Assembly: GCA_963818505.1 (NCBI GenBank)
Contig: CAWFSJ010000002.1
Location: 1 to 64,000, forward strand
Length of the DNA stretch: 64,000 nucleotides
DNA from: JADKAV01 sp963818505
GTDB lineage: Bacteria; Actinomycetota; Actinomycetes; S36-B12; UBA10799
Reading direction: 5' to 3'
Shown: in pieces, positions 46,041 through 55,413 of the stretch
Layout of the letters: the number at the start of each line of letters is the position of its first letter
Position numbering within the stretch: the first letter of the stretch is position 1
The notes under the pieces: model-generated
The model's database searches: none
Seen by the model: the letters and a program-made list of their open reading frames with translations, nothing else
Told to the model about the DNA's origin: nothing
Made by a program: the position numbers and the translations under genes

Positions 46041-46120
46041 GTGCAGTTGGGTGGGGTTCGGGTAGTTGGTTGACGTTCAGCGTCGCTTGAGCCTCAACCA
46101 ACTACCCGAACGTCAACCAA
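46041..46120. repeat. Palindromic repeat family B, copy 2
   Basis: GTTCGGGTAGTTGGTTGA at 46056-46073 pairs perfectly with 46094-46111 (18 bp). It is preceded by CGTGCAGTTGG and followed by CGTCAACCAAC. It lies between the convergent ends of pyk and bldD, so it can act as a two-way terminator. Confidence 0.75.
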
Positions 46121-46170
46121 CGGGCAGGCGGAAAACGCCGAGGAGGTACCGGCGCTGAACCAACACGCCG

Positions 46171-46659
46171 TCAGTCCAGCTTGCCGCGGGCCTCAGGGTT
46201 GAGCACACCCCAGCTGACCAGTTGGTCGGCCAGAACGCCGGGGGGTTCGTCGTAGATCACTGCCAGTGTTCGAAGGTCGTCCTGACGGATGCTCAGGACT
46301 TTGCCGTTGTAGTCGCCTCGTTGGGCCTGGATCGCCGCTGCGTACCGGGCCAGGGGGCCGACCTTGTCCGCAGGCACCTGGCCGAGTCGCTCAAGGTCGA
46401 GCACGAGTTTCGCGGGCGGCTCGGCGGCTGCGCCGGGGGTGCTGTCGGGCAGCAGTTCGGCCACGGGAACCCCGTAGAACTCCGCCAGTTCAGCCAGTTT
46501 CTGTACTGTCACGGCCCGGTCGCCGCGTTCGTAGGAACCCACCACGACGGCTTTCCATTTGCCTTCTGACTTCTCTTCGACCCCATGCAGCGACATGCCC
46601 TGCTGCTGACGGATGGAACGAAGTTTGGCGCCCAGTGCTCGGGCGTACTCCGTGGCCAT
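46171..46659 (-). CDS. bldD: Developmental regulator BldD
   Basis: BldD is the actinomycete master repressor of development, which dimerises on tetrameric c-di-GMP. 162 residues. N-terminal helix-turn-helix: YARALGAKLRSIRQQQGMSL, KWKAVVVGSYERGDRAVTVQ. The C-terminal domain has both c-di-GMP motifs, RGD in QAQRGDYNGK and RQDD in LSIRQDDLRT, eight residues apart, and ends DQLVSWGVLNPEAR. ATG at 46659 follows GGAG and fits the known N-terminus (xxEYARxLGAKLR); a frame to 46719 is longer. It is divergent from pyrR, as in other actinomycetes. Confidence 0.95.
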   Translation of the reverse strand: MATEYARALGAKLRSIRQQQGMSLHGVEEKSEGKWKAVVVGSYERGDRAVTVQKLAELAEFYGVPVAELLPDSTPGAAAEPPAKLVLDLERLGQVPADKVGPLARYAAAIQAQRGDYNGKVLSIRQDDLRTLAVIYDEPPGVLADQLVSWGVLNPEARGKLD

Positions 46660-46796
46660 GGCCGGCTCCGTTCCGTGTGCACGACTGCTCAGGTGTGAGG
46701 CTACGGAGAGTGACGGCACGGTAGCAACTCGGCGGAACCCGGGTCCGCGGGGACGGCACTGTCGGGTGATAGCGTCGAAGACGAAACACCTTTCCT

Positions 46797-46832
46797 TTAA
46801 CCACCGTCCAGCGAGGCGGAGAAGGGGGGTTG
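46797..46832 (+). promoter_or_regulatory. PyrR-binding RNA element in the pyr leader
   Basis: GTCCAGCGAGGCGGAGAAGG at 46806-46825 matches the PyrR-binding loop consensus (UCCAG-N-GAGGCU-NNN-AAGG type). AACCACC before it can pair with GGGGGGTT after it, and that right arm is the likely ribosome-binding site of pyrR. This fits translational repression of pyr mRNA by PyrR-UMP, as described for Mycobacterium smegmatis. Confidence 0.8.
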
Positions 46833-46838
46833 GACGCG

Positions 46839-47384
46839 ATGACGCCTGACCAAGAGTTCCTCACCGATACGGATATCAACCGAGCGGTGGTGCGTATCGC
46901 TCACGAAATCCTCGAACGCAATCGCGGCGCCGACGACCTGGTCCTTCTGGGCATACCGACCCGCGGTGTCCCACTTGCCGCCCGAATCGGGGCGGCCATG
47001 TCCCAGATTGAAGGCCGCGAAGTCAACGTCGGGTCGCTGGACGTCGGGATGTACCGCGACGACCTGCGGTTGCGGCCCACCGTGGCTCTGCACCCGACGG
47101 TGATCCCCGGCGGAGATGTCACCGGTAAGACCGTGGTGATCGTCGACGATGTCCTGTTCAGCGGCCGCACGATCCGCGCCGCGATGGACGCACTGTCTGA
47201 TGCAGGGCGCCCGCGCGCGGTGCAACTGGCCGTCCTGGTCGACCGTGGCCACCGGGACCTGCCGATCCGCGCCGACTACGTGGGCAAGAACATCCCGACA
47301 GCCCGAGAGGACGACGTGCAAGTGACCCTGACCGAAACCGACGGCACCGATGCGGTGCGACTCGTGCGCGCGGGAGGCAACTGA
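46839..47384 (+). CDS. pyrR: Pyrimidine operon regulator PyrR
   Basis: PyrR binds pyr mRNA when UMP is high and often keeps uracil phosphoribosyltransferase activity. About 181 residues. RIAHEILERNRGADDLVLLGIPTRGVPLA, LDVGMYRDDL, and the PRPP-binding motif TVVIVDDVLFSGRTIRAA are intact. The start is ambiguous: ATG at 46839 (11 bases from AAGGGG) or TTG at 46830 (8 bases from GGAG); I prefer ATG. It is the first gene of the pyrimidine operon, with pyrB starting directly after the stop. Confidence 0.93.
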   Translation: MTPDQEFLTDTDINRAVVRIAHEILERNRGADDLVLLGIPTRGVPLAARIGAAMSQIEGREVNVGSLDVGMYRDDLRLRPTVALHPTVIPGGDVTGKTVVIVDDVLFSGRTIRAAMDALSDAGRPRAVQLAVLVDRGHRDLPIRADYVGKNIPTAREDDVQVTLTETDGTDAVRLVRAGGN

Positions 47385-48317
47385 ATGCGCCACCTACTCT
47401 CCACAAGCGATCTGAGCCAGACGGATGCACTGGCGATCCTCGACACGGCACGGGAGTTGGCGCTGGTCGCCGACCGTCCCGTCAAGAAGCTGCCCACCTT
47501 GCGTGGGCGGACAGTGGTCAACCTCTTCTTCGAGGACTCGACCCGGACACGGATCTCCTTCGAGGCGGCTGCTAAGCGACTGTCCGCGGATGTCATCAAC
47601 TTCTCTGCCAAGGGCTCGAGCCTGTCCAAGGGCGAGTCCCTGAAGGACACCGCGCTTACCTTGCAGGCGATGGGTGCCGACGCAGTGGTGATCAGGCACG
47701 GCGCCAGCGGTGCCGCCCATCGGCTGGCCAACAGCGACTGGATCTACGGAGCTGTGATCAACGCCGGCGACGGCACTCACGAGCACCCCACGCAGGCACT
47801 GCTCGACGCATTCACGATGCGCGACCACCTGCGCGACGGACAGGGATCTCTCGAGGGGCTCAACGTCGTGATCGTCGGCGACGTCCTGCACTCGCGAGTG
47901 GCCCGTTCCAATGTGTGGCTGCTCGACACACTGGGCGCCAACGTGACCCTCGTAGCCCCACCGACCCTGCTGCCGGTAGGCGTGGACAGTTGGCCCTGCC
48001 AGGTCAACTACGACCTCGATGACGCGATCGTCAAAGCCGACGTGGTCATGATGTTGCGGGTGCAGCTCGAGCGCATGAACGCAGCCTTCTTCCCCAGCGC
48101 CCGGGAGTACTCGAGGCGGTATGGCCTCGACGTCCCGCGGATGGCCACACTTCCCGACCACGCCCTGGTGATGCACCCGGGTCCGATGAACCGGGGGATG
48201 GAGATCGCCGCCGACGTCGCCGATGCGGAGCGCTCGGTCATCGTCGACCAGGTCACCAATGGTGTGCATGTGCGCATGGCTGTTCTGTACCTGCTGCTGG
48301 GAGGGCAAGAAGCATGA
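47385..48317 (+). CDS. pyrB: Aspartate carbamoyltransferase PyrB
   Basis: PyrB joins carbamoyl phosphate to aspartate. 310 residues. Carbamoyl-phosphate site FFEDSTRTRISFE, then FSAKGSSLSKGESLKDT (the shared catalytic loop Ser and Lys), VIRHGASGAAHRLA, GDGTHEHPTQALLDAFT, VGDVLHSRVARSN and MLRVQLERMN are all present. ATG at 47385 abuts the pyrR stop. No regulatory PyrI chain is encoded nearby. Confidence 0.96.
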   Translation: MRHLLSTSDLSQTDALAILDTARELALVADRPVKKLPTLRGRTVVNLFFEDSTRTRISFEAAAKRLSADVINFSAKGSSLSKGESLKDTALTLQAMGADAVVIRHGASGAAHRLANSDWIYGAVINAGDGTHEHPTQALLDAFTMRDHLRDGQGSLEGLNVVIVGDVLHSRVARSNVWLLDTLGANVTLVAPPTLLPVGVDSWPCQVNYDLDDAIVKADVVMMLRVQLERMNAAFFPSAREYSRRYGLDVPRMATLPDHALVMHPGPMNRGMEIAADVADAERSVIVDQVTNGVHVRMAVLYLLLGGQEA

Positions 48318-49609
48318 CAGTACTCAGGAACGTCCGGCCGCTCGGGGGCGAGGCCGTCGATGTCCGGATCGAGAACGGAATCGTGGCCCAGATCGGCCAG
48401 ATGGGTTCCGACGAGGGCGAGGTCGTGGACGGCCGCGGTGCGGTACTGCTGCCCGGACTCGTCGACCTTCACACACACCTGCGTGAGCCTGGCCGTGAAG
48501 ATGCCGAAACCGTTGGCACAGGTACGCGGGCCGCGGCCGCGGGCGGTTTCACGGCGGTCCACGCGATGGCGAACACCGACCCGGTGGCCGACACGGCCGG
48601 GGTGGTTGAGCAGGTCTGGCGGCTCGGGATCGAGGCCGGGCACGCCGACGTTCGCCCGGTCGGAGCGGTCACGGTCGGCCTTGAGGGCAAGCGCCTGGCT
48701 GAGTTGGGTGCCATGGCCGACTCGGCAGCGCGGGTCAGGGTGTTCAGCGATGACGGTCATTGTGTTTCAGATGCGTTGTTGATGCGCCGGGCGCTCGAGT
48801 ACGTGAAGGCGTTCGACGGGGTCATCGCGCAGCACGCTCAGGAACCGCGGCTCACCGAGGGTGCCCAGATGCACGAAGGCATCCTCTCCGGCCAACTCGG
48901 CCTGCGTGGCTGGCCGGCGGTGGCCGAGGAGGCGATCGTGGCCCGCGACGTCCTGCTCGCAGAGCACGTCGGCTCCCGCTTGCACATCTGCCATGTGTCC
49001 ACCGCGGGAACCGTGGAGATCCTGCGGTGGGCCAAGAGTCGCGGGATCGCGGTGACCGCCGAAGTGACTCCGCATCACTTGTTGCTGACCGACGACCTCG
49101 CAGCGACCTACGACCCCATCTACAAGGTCAATCCGCCGCTGCGGTCCGAACGCCACGTCGAGGCACTGCGCGAGGCGCTGGCCGAGGGGATCATCGACGT
49201 CGTCGCCACCGACCACGCCCCGCATGCCATGGAGGACAAGGAGTGTGAGTGGGCAGCGGCATCCTTCGGGATGCTTGGTCTGCAGACCGCGTTGCCGGTG
49301 ATCAACGAGACGATGGTCCGCACCGGCCTGCTCGACTGGGAAGCAGTCGCGGCGCGCATGTCGGCCGTTCCTGCGCAGATCGGCCGGGTGCACGAGCACG
49401 GGCGACCGATAGCCGTCGGTGAACCGGCGAACCTCACATTGTTCGACCCGGACGTCGAGTGGGTGGTGTCGGCCAGCGACATGGTCAGCCGCAGCCGGAA
49501 CACCCCGTACGCGGGAACCGTCCTGCACGGCCAGGTGCTTGCAACGTGGTTGCGCGGCCAACCCACCGTCCTCAACGGCTCAGTTGTGGAGCTCGAACCC
49601 GTCCGATGA
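48314..49609 (+). CDS. pyrC: Dihydroorotase PyrC
   Basis: PyrC closes carbamoyl aspartate to dihydroorotate. 431 residues, class I amidohydrolase: metal-binding LVDLHTHLREPGRED, HAMANTDPVAD, FSDDGHCV, IAQHAQEPRL, HICHVSTAGTVEILR and the catalytic Asp in VVATDHAPHAMEDK. All Zn ligands are visible. ATG at 48314 overlaps the pyrB stop by four bases. Confidence 0.96.
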   Translation: MTVLRNVRPLGGEAVDVRIENGIVAQIGQMGSDEGEVVDGRGAVLLPGLVDLHTHLREPGREDAETVGTGTRAAAAGGFTAVHAMANTDPVADTAGVVEQVWRLGIEAGHADVRPVGAVTVGLEGKRLAELGAMADSAARVRVFSDDGHCVSDALLMRRALEYVKAFDGVIAQHAQEPRLTEGAQMHEGILSGQLGLRGWPAVAEEAIVARDVLLAEHVGSRLHICHVSTAGTVEILRWAKSRGIAVTAEVTPHHLLLTDDLAATYDPIYKVNPPLRSERHVEALREALAEGIIDVVATDHAPHAMEDKECEWAAASFGMLGLQTALPVINETMVRTGLLDWEAVAARMSAVPAQIGRVHEHGRPIAVGEPANLTLFDPDVEWVVSASDMVSRSRNTPYAGTVLHGQVLATWLRGQPTVLNGSVVELEPVR

Positions 49610-50139
49610 ACCTCCTGCTGGCCACACAGTCCCAAGAAGTGACGCAATTGCCTCAGCGATTGGCCCTTACGGCCGGTGTTGTGGCGGTGACCTTGCTGGC
49701 TGTGTGGGGGATGTGGCGCAGTTGGAAACGGCGAGCAGCCCTGGATCTGCCCATGCAGACAGTGCCTACCGGCTACTCCGCGGAACTCGAAGTGGCTGGC
49801 CGCTATGTCGGGACCGCACCGGCTGATGACTGGATGCGCAGGGTGGTCGCTGCGGGTCTCGGGGCGCCGGGCAACGCCACCGCCGACGTGGGTGCGCAAG
49901 GTGTACGGATCGAGCGCATCGGCGAACCTGTCGTGTTCATCGGGGCCGATCAGGTCGTCGATGTGCAGCTCGGCAGAGGTGTCGCCGGACAGGTCGCTGA
50001 AAAGGACGGGCTCGTTCTGTGGTTCTGGAACGCCGGCCAGACCACGCTGCAGAGCGGCTTCCGTCCTGATGCCGCGCAGGACGTCGCCGCTCTCTATACG
50101 AACAGTCGCAGGCTTTTCACAGGTGAGGAGACACCGTGA
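49606..50139 (+). CDS. PyrC-CarA intergenic membrane protein (PH-like)
   Basis: 177 residues: one membrane anchor (LALTAGVVAVTLLAVWGMW), a basic stop-transfer (RSWKRRAAL) and a beta-rich domain with the positions of the actinobacterial PH-like protein found between pyrC and carA (Rv1382 type: GYSAELEVAGRYVGTAPADDWMRRV... VLWFWNAGQTTLQSGFR). ATG at 49606 overlaps the pyrC stop; the carA start overlaps its stop. Conserved in place but of unknown function. Confidence 0.8.
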   Translation: MNLLLATQSQEVTQLPQRLALTAGVVAVTLLAVWGMWRSWKRRAALDLPMQTVPTGYSAELEVAGRYVGTAPADDWMRRVVAAGLGAPGNATADVGAQGVRIERIGEPVVFIGADQVVDVQLGRGVAGQVAEKDGLVLWFWNAGQTTLQSGFRPDAAQDVAALYTNSRRLFTGEETP

Positions 50140-51293
50140 GTTTCACAATCCCGATGCTCGACGAGACGGATGCGCACGAGTCGGAGCCTGCCCTGCTGAT
50201 CCTCGAGGATGGCACAACGTTGCGCGGGGAGGCGTTCGGTGCCCGGGGCAATGCGTTCGGGGAGGCGGTGTTCGCCACCGGCATGACCGGCTACCAGGAG
50301 ACGCTGACCGACCCGTCCTACCACCGGCAGGTCATCGTCATGACCGCGCCGCACATCGGCAACACGGGCATGAACTTCGAAGACCCCGAGTCAGACCGGA
50401 TCTGGGCCGCAGGATTCGTTGTGCGCGACCTCAGCCCGATGGCCAGCAACTGGCGCGCGGAAGAAACTCTGGGCAGCAGCCTCGAGACAGCTGGCGTAGT
50501 CGGCGTGCGTGGCGTGGACACCCGAGCACTGACCCGCCACCTTCGCGAGCGCGGTGTCATGCGGGTGGGTCTTTTCAGCGGGGATGCACTCACCGATGCC
50601 GCCACCATGCTCGAGGCGGTCAAGTCGGCCCCCGGCATGCTCGGCGCGAACCTCTCCGCCGAAGTCTCCACCTCGGCCCCTTACACGGTCCCGGCGATCG
50701 GGCAGAGCCGTTACACCGTGGTGGCAGTTGATCTCGGCATCAAGCGCATGACCCCGGCCCTGATGGCCCAGCGGGGGATGACCGTTCATGTCGTTCCCTC
50801 GAACCACACATACGAGCAGATCCGCGCGCTCAACCCGGACGGCCTGTTCTTCTCCAACGGACCCGGCGACCCTGCCACCGCGAACCACGCGGTTGAGATC
50901 GCCCGCAGCGCACTGGGTGACTCGTTACCGACGTTCGGAATCTGTTTCGGCAACCAGATCCTCGGCCGTGCTCTCGGTTTCGGCACTTACAAACTTGCCT
51001 ACGGACACCGAGGGATCAACCAGCCCGTGCAGGACCGGACCACGGGCAAGGTCGAGGTGACCGCGCACAACCACGGGTTCGCGGTCAAGGCCCCGCTCGA
51101 CGAGGACGTGGTCACCGACTTCGGTCGGGTCCGGGTCAGCCACGTGTGTCTGAACGACGATGTCGTCGAGGGGCTGCAATGCCTGGACGTTCCTGCATTC
51201 AGCGTCCAGTACCACCCCGAGGCAGCGGCAGGCCCGCATGATTCCGCCTACTTGTTCGACCGCTTCGCGCAGGTCATGGGAGGGCAGCACTGA
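50136..51293 (+). CDS. carA: Carbamoyl-phosphate synthase small subunit CarA
   Basis: CarA hydrolyses glutamine and passes ammonia to CarB. 385 residues. The amidotransferase nucleophile lies in FGICFGNQILGRALG, which has Asn where enterobacterial enzymes have His, as in other actinomycetes; the His and Glu partners lie in VQYHPEAAAGPHDS. ALLILEDGTTLRGEAFGA and FATGMTGYQETLTDPSY mark the N-terminal domain. GTG at 50136; its stop overlaps the carB start (TGATG). Confidence 0.96.
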   Translation: MSFTIPMLDETDAHESEPALLILEDGTTLRGEAFGARGNAFGEAVFATGMTGYQETLTDPSYHRQVIVMTAPHIGNTGMNFEDPESDRIWAAGFVVRDLSPMASNWRAEETLGSSLETAGVVGVRGVDTRALTRHLRERGVMRVGLFSGDALTDAATMLEAVKSAPGMLGANLSAEVSTSAPYTVPAIGQSRYTVVAVDLGIKRMTPALMAQRGMTVHVVPSNHTYEQIRALNPDGLFFSNGPGDPATANHAVEIARSALGDSLPTFGICFGNQILGRALGFGTYKLAYGHRGINQPVQDRTTGKVEVTAHNHGFAVKAPLDEDVVTDFGRVRVSHVCLNDDVVEGLQCLDVPAFSVQYHPEAAAGPHDSAYLFDRFAQVMGGQH

Positions 51294-54200
51294 TGCCGAA
51301 ACGTGAGGACATCTCCAGCATCCTGGTCATCGGCTCCGGGCCGATCGTCATCGGTCAGGCCTGCGAGTTCGACTACTCGGGCACCCAGGCGTGCCGTGTG
51401 CTGCAGGCCGAGGGTCTGCGCGTGGTGCTCGTGAACAGCAACCCCGCCACGATCATGACCGACCCGGAGTTCGCCGACGCGACGTACATCGAGCCGATCA
51501 CGCCGGAGTTCGTGGAGAAGGTGATCGCAAAGGAACGCCCCGACGCGCTGCTACCGACCCTGGGTGGGCAGACAGCCCTGAACGCGGCGGTTGCGCTGGC
51601 TGAGAACGGTGTGCTCGACCGCTACGGTGTCGAACTCATCGGGGCGGACATCGACGCGATCCAGCGCGGGGAGAACCGGGAGCTGTTCAAACAGATCGTG
51701 GAGAAGGTCGGCGCCGAGTCGGCTGATTCGGCGGTGTGTCACACCCTTGATGAGTGCCTCGAGGCGGTGACCGAACTCGGCTACCCGGTGGTGGTGCGCC
51801 CGTCCTTCACAATGGGCGGGGCCGGTTCGGGCATGGCCTACAACGAGGACGACCTGCGTCGTATCGCCGGTGCCGGGCTGGCGGCCAGCCCCACGACCGA
51901 AGTGTTGTTGGAGGAGTCGATCCTCGGCTGGAAGGAGTTCGAACTCGAGCTGATGCGCGACCGCAACGACAACGTCGTGGTCATCTGCTCGATCGAGAAC
52001 CTCGACCCGCTCGGCGTGCACACCGGTGACTCCATCACGGTGGCGCCGGCACTGACACTCACCGACCGGGAGTACCAGCGGATGCGCGATGTGGGCATCG
52101 CCGTGATCCGCGAGGTCGGCGTCGACACCGGCGGCTGCAACATCCAGTTCGCGATCCACCCCGAGAACGGGCGGATCATCGTCATCGAGATGAACCCGCG
52201 GGTCTCTCGCTCGTCGGCGCTGGCCTCGAAGGCGACCGGCTTCCCGATCGCGAAGATCGCCGCGAAACTGGCCATCGGCTACACGCTTGACGAGATCCCC
52301 AACGACATCACACGCCAGACCCCCGCGTCGTTCGAACCGACTCTGGACTACGTCGTGGTGAAGGTCCCGCGGTTCGCGTTCGAGAAGTTCCCCGGGGCTG
52401 ACGACACCCTGACCACGACCATGAAGAGCGTGGGAGAGGCGATGGCCCTTGGGCGCAACTTCGCCCAGGCCCTGCAGAAGGCACTGCGCAGCGTCGAGCA
52501 GAAGGGGTCGGAGTTCGCCTGGCCGGCCCAGCCGCGTCCGCTCGAAGACCTGCTGGCAGAGGTCGCCCGCCCACACGACGGGCGCCTGCAGAAGGTCCAG
52601 CAGGCGCTGTGGCTCGGGGCCAGCGTCGCGACGTTGTACGAGGTGACGGCGATCGACCCGTGGTTCCTCGAGCAGATCGTCGGGATCAACGCCATGGCCG
52701 ACCGGGTAAGGCGGGCCGAGCGCCTCGCGCCCAGTCTGCTGCGCAAGGCCAAGGAGACCGGCTTCTCAGACGCCCAGATCGCTGCCCTGCGCGGAAGTCG
52801 TGAGGACGTGATCCGTGGGGTTCGTCATGCACTCGGCATCCGCCCGGTGTTCAAGACCGTGGACACCTGCGCGGCGGAGTTCCCTGCGTACACGCCCTAC
52901 CACTACTCCAGTTACGACATGGCTTCCGAGGTGGAGCCGCGTGACAAGGAGGCGGTCATCATCCTGGGTTCCGGGCCCAACAGGATCGGCCAGGGGATCG
53001 AATTCGACTACTCGTGCGTGCACGCCACCTTGACCCTGCGCGAGGCCGGGTACGAGGCCATCATGGTCAACTGCAACCCCGAGACCGTGTCCACCGACTA
53101 CGACACCGCCGACCGCCTGTACTTCGAGCCGTTGACGCTCGAGGACGTCCTCGAAGTGATCGCAGCCGAGCAGGCCGTGGGGCCCGTGGCCGGCGTGATC
53201 TGCCAGCTCGGTGGCCAGACCCCGCTGGGCTTGGCTGCGCGGCTCAAGGCGGAGGGGGTGCCCCTGCTCGGCACGACACCCGAGGCCATCCATCTGGCTG
53301 AGGAGCGTGGCGCGTTCGGGCAGGTGCTGCACCGCGCAGGGCTACCCGTGCCCAAGCACGGGCTTGCCAGCAGTGTCGAGGAGGCCGAGGCGATCGCCGC
53401 CGAGATCGGATACCCCGTCCTGGTGCGTCCGTCCTACGTCCTGGGCGGGCGCGGCATGGAGATCGTGTACGACCAGTCCATGCTGGCCGCCTACATCGAA
53501 CGGGCGACCCAGGCCAGTCCGGAGCATCCGGTGCTCGTCGACCAGTTCCTCGACGACGCCATCGAGATCGACGTGGATGCCCTGTTCGACGGCACCGATC
53601 TGTACATCGGCGGCGTCATGGAGCACATCGAGGAAGCAGGCATTCACTCCGGCGACTCCGCCTGCGCGCTGCCGCCGATCACACTCGGGCGTCAGGAGAT
53701 CGAGCAGATCCGGGCCAGCACGCGTGCCATTGCCGAAGGCGTCGGCGTGCGAGGTCTGTTGAACATCCAGTTCGCTCTCACCCAGGACCGGCTGTTCGTC
53801 CTGGAAGCCAATCCGCGCGCCTCGCGCACAGTGCCCTTCGTGTCCAAGGCGACCGGTGTGCCGCTGGCCAAGGCAGCGGCTCGGATCGCGGTGGGGCAGA
53901 GCATCGCGGACCTACGCGAGGCGGGGATCCTGCCTCGTACCGGAGACGGCGCCGAACTGCCCATCGGCGCGGCCACGGCGGTCAAGGAAGCGGTCATGCC
54001 CTTCGGCCGGTTCCACGGGGTGGACACCGTGCTCGGCCCGGAGATGCGCTCAACCGGTGAGGTGATGGGCATCGACGTCGACTTCGGCACAGCCTTCGCC
54101 AAGTCGCAGTCCGGCGCGTACTCCAGCGGCCTGCCCATGTCCGGACGTGCCATCATCACGGTCGCCAACCGGGACAAGCGCTCGATGATCTTCCCGGTCA

Positions 54201-54577
54201 AACGGTTGTCCGACCTCGGTTTCGAGATCCTCGCCACGCAGGGCACTGCCGACGTCCTGCGGCGCAACGGGGTGACGGTAACGGTGCTGCGCAAGCACGC
54301 CGAAGGGATCGGCCCGAACGGCGAGCAGACCACCGTGGCAAGCATTTTGGCCGGTGACGTCGATCTGGTGGTGAACACACCGCTGGGCACAGGCGCGCGC
54401 GTCGACGGGTACGACATCCGCACGGCCGCCGTTGTGAAGAGCATCCCCTGCATCACCACTGTCCAAGGCCTCGCCGCCGCTGTCCAGGGGATCGAAGCGT
54501 TGAAGACCGGCCGGATCGGCGTGCGCAGCATCCAGGAGCATCAGGCGGATCTCATCGGGCTGTGGGAGAGCCGATGA
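51293..54577 (+). CDS. carB: Carbamoyl-phosphate synthase large subunit CarB
   Basis: CarB makes carbamoyl phosphate from bicarbonate, ammonia and two ATP. 1094 residues with two homologous ATP-grasp halves (GSGPIVIGQACEFDYSGTQA and GSGPNRIGQGIEFDYSCVHA mark the starts of each), substrate loops RPSFTMGGAGSGMAY and RPSYVLGGRGMEIVY, and the C-terminal MGS-like regulatory domain (VVNTPLGTGARVDGYDIRTA). ATG at 51293 overlaps the carA stop by one base. Confidence 0.97.
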   Translation: MPKREDISSILVIGSGPIVIGQACEFDYSGTQACRVLQAEGLRVVLVNSNPATIMTDPEFADATYIEPITPEFVEKVIAKERPDALLPTLGGQTALNAAVALAENGVLDRYGVELIGADIDAIQRGENRELFKQIVEKVGAESADSAVCHTLDECLEAVTELGYPVVVRPSFTMGGAGSGMAYNEDDLRRIAGAGLAASPTTEVLLEESILGWKEFELELMRDRNDNVVVICSIENLDPLGVHTGDSITVAPALTLTDREYQRMRDVGIAVIREVGVDTGGCNIQFAIHPENGRIIVIEMNPRVSRSSALASKATGFPIAKIAAKLAIGYTLDEIPNDITRQTPASFEPTLDYVVVKVPRFAFEKFPGADDTLTTTMKSVGEAMALGRNFAQALQKALRSVEQKGSEFAWPAQPRPLEDLLAEVARPHDGRLQKVQQALWLGASVATLYEVTAIDPWFLEQIVGINAMADRVRRAERLAPSLLRKAKETGFSDAQIAALRGSREDVIRGVRHALGIRPVFKTVDTCAAEFPAYTPYHYSSYDMASEVEPRDKEAVIILGSGPNRIGQGIEFDYSCVHATLTLREAGYEAIMVNCNPETVSTDYDTADRLYFEPLTLEDVLEVIAAEQAVGPVAGVICQLGGQTPLGLAARLKAEGVPLLGTTPEAIHLAEERGAFGQVLHRAGLPVPKHGLASSVEEAEAIAAEIGYPVLVRPSYVLGGRGMEIVYDQSMLAAYIERATQASPEHPVLVDQFLDDAIEIDVDALFDGTDLYIGGVMEHIEEAGIHSGDSACALPPITLGRQEIEQIRASTRAIAEGVGVRGLLNIQFALTQDRLFVLEANPRASRTVPFVSKATGVPLAKAAARIAVGQSIADLREAGILPRTGDGAELPIGAATAVKEAVMPFGRFHGVDTVLGPEMRSTGEVMGIDVDFGTAFAKSQSGAYSSGLPMSGRAIITVANRDKRSMIFPVKRLSDLGFEILATQGTADVLRRNGVTVTVLRKHAEGIGPNGEQTTVASILAGDVDLVVNTPLGTGARVDGYDIRTAAVVKSIPCITTVQGLAAAVQGIEALKTGRIGVRSIQEHQADLIGLWESR

Positions 54578-55413
54578 CGACTCAGGCCGACGCCGAGGTC
54601 CTCAGCGTGCGCCGCGAAGGCGCCTACTTCCATATGTCGTTCGCGGCGCCCGGGATCGCCGACGGATTCCGGCCGGGGCACTTCGTGGCGATCGCCGTGG
54701 ATGACGCACACATCCTGCGGCGGGCGTTCTCCATCCGCTCGGCCTCGACGAAGGCCGGCGGCGCCCTGCAGATCATCGTGTCCCCGAAGGGCCCCGGAAC
54801 CAAGTGGCTCGTGGCCCGCCGGCCCGGGGACGTGATCAACGTGATCGCCCCATTGGGCCAGCCCTTCCGTCTTCCGACCGAGCCCGTGCCATGCGTACTG
54901 GTCGGGGGCGGGTATGGCGTCGCGCCCCTGTTCGAGTTGGCATCTCAACTGCGCGCGCGGGGGTGCTCGGTGGACATCGTCGTCGGCGCCGGTGATGCAG
55001 CACGACTGCACGGGGTGGTCGAGGCACGCCGGGTCTCCGATGCGGTTCACGTCACTACCGACGACGGGTCGGCGGGCGAGCAGGGCCGGGTCACCGATCC
55101 GCTCGAGCGGATTCTGGCCGCCGGCAAGCACATGGCTGTGTATGCCTGCGGGCCGATGGGAATGCTGCAGGCTGTCTCGGAGGTCAGCGCGAGTCACGGG
55201 GCCGTGGCCCAGTGCGCGGTGGAGGAGTCGATGGCCTGTGGCGTCGGGGTGTGCATGACCTGCGTGCTTCCTGTCATCGGTGACGATGGCGTGACCCGCA
55301 TGGTGCGCTCGTGCACAGACGGGCCGGTGTTCTTCGGCGACCGGGTCCGATGGTCTGAAGTCGGTACTGTGCCGGCTGGGACACTGGGCGCACCGGAGCC
55401 CCGCGATGACTGA
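54574..55413 (+). CDS. pyrK: Dihydroorotate dehydrogenase electron-transfer subunit PyrK
   Basis: PyrK carries FAD and a 2Fe-2S cluster and moves electrons from PyrD class 1B to NAD+. 279 residues: FAD/NAD-binding ferredoxin-reductase fold (RRAFSIRSAS, GPGTKWLVARRPGD, VLVGGGYGVAPLFELA, YACGPMGMLQAV) and C-terminal cluster cysteines in SMACGVGVCMTCVLP with a fourth in VRSCTDG. ATG at 54574 overlaps carB (ATGA) and the stop overlaps pyrD by eight bases. Confidence 0.93.
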   Translation: MTTQADAEVLSVRREGAYFHMSFAAPGIADGFRPGHFVAIAVDDAHILRRAFSIRSASTKAGGALQIIVSPKGPGTKWLVARRPGDVINVIAPLGQPFRLPTEPVPCVLVGGGYGVAPLFELASQLRARGCSVDIVVGAGDAARLHGVVEARRVSDAVHVTTDDGSAGEQGRVTDPLERILAAGKHMAVYACGPMGMLQAVSEVSASHGAVAQCAVEESMACGVGVCMTCVLPVIGDDGVTRMVRSCTDGPVFFGDRVRWSEVGTVPAGTLGAPEPRDD

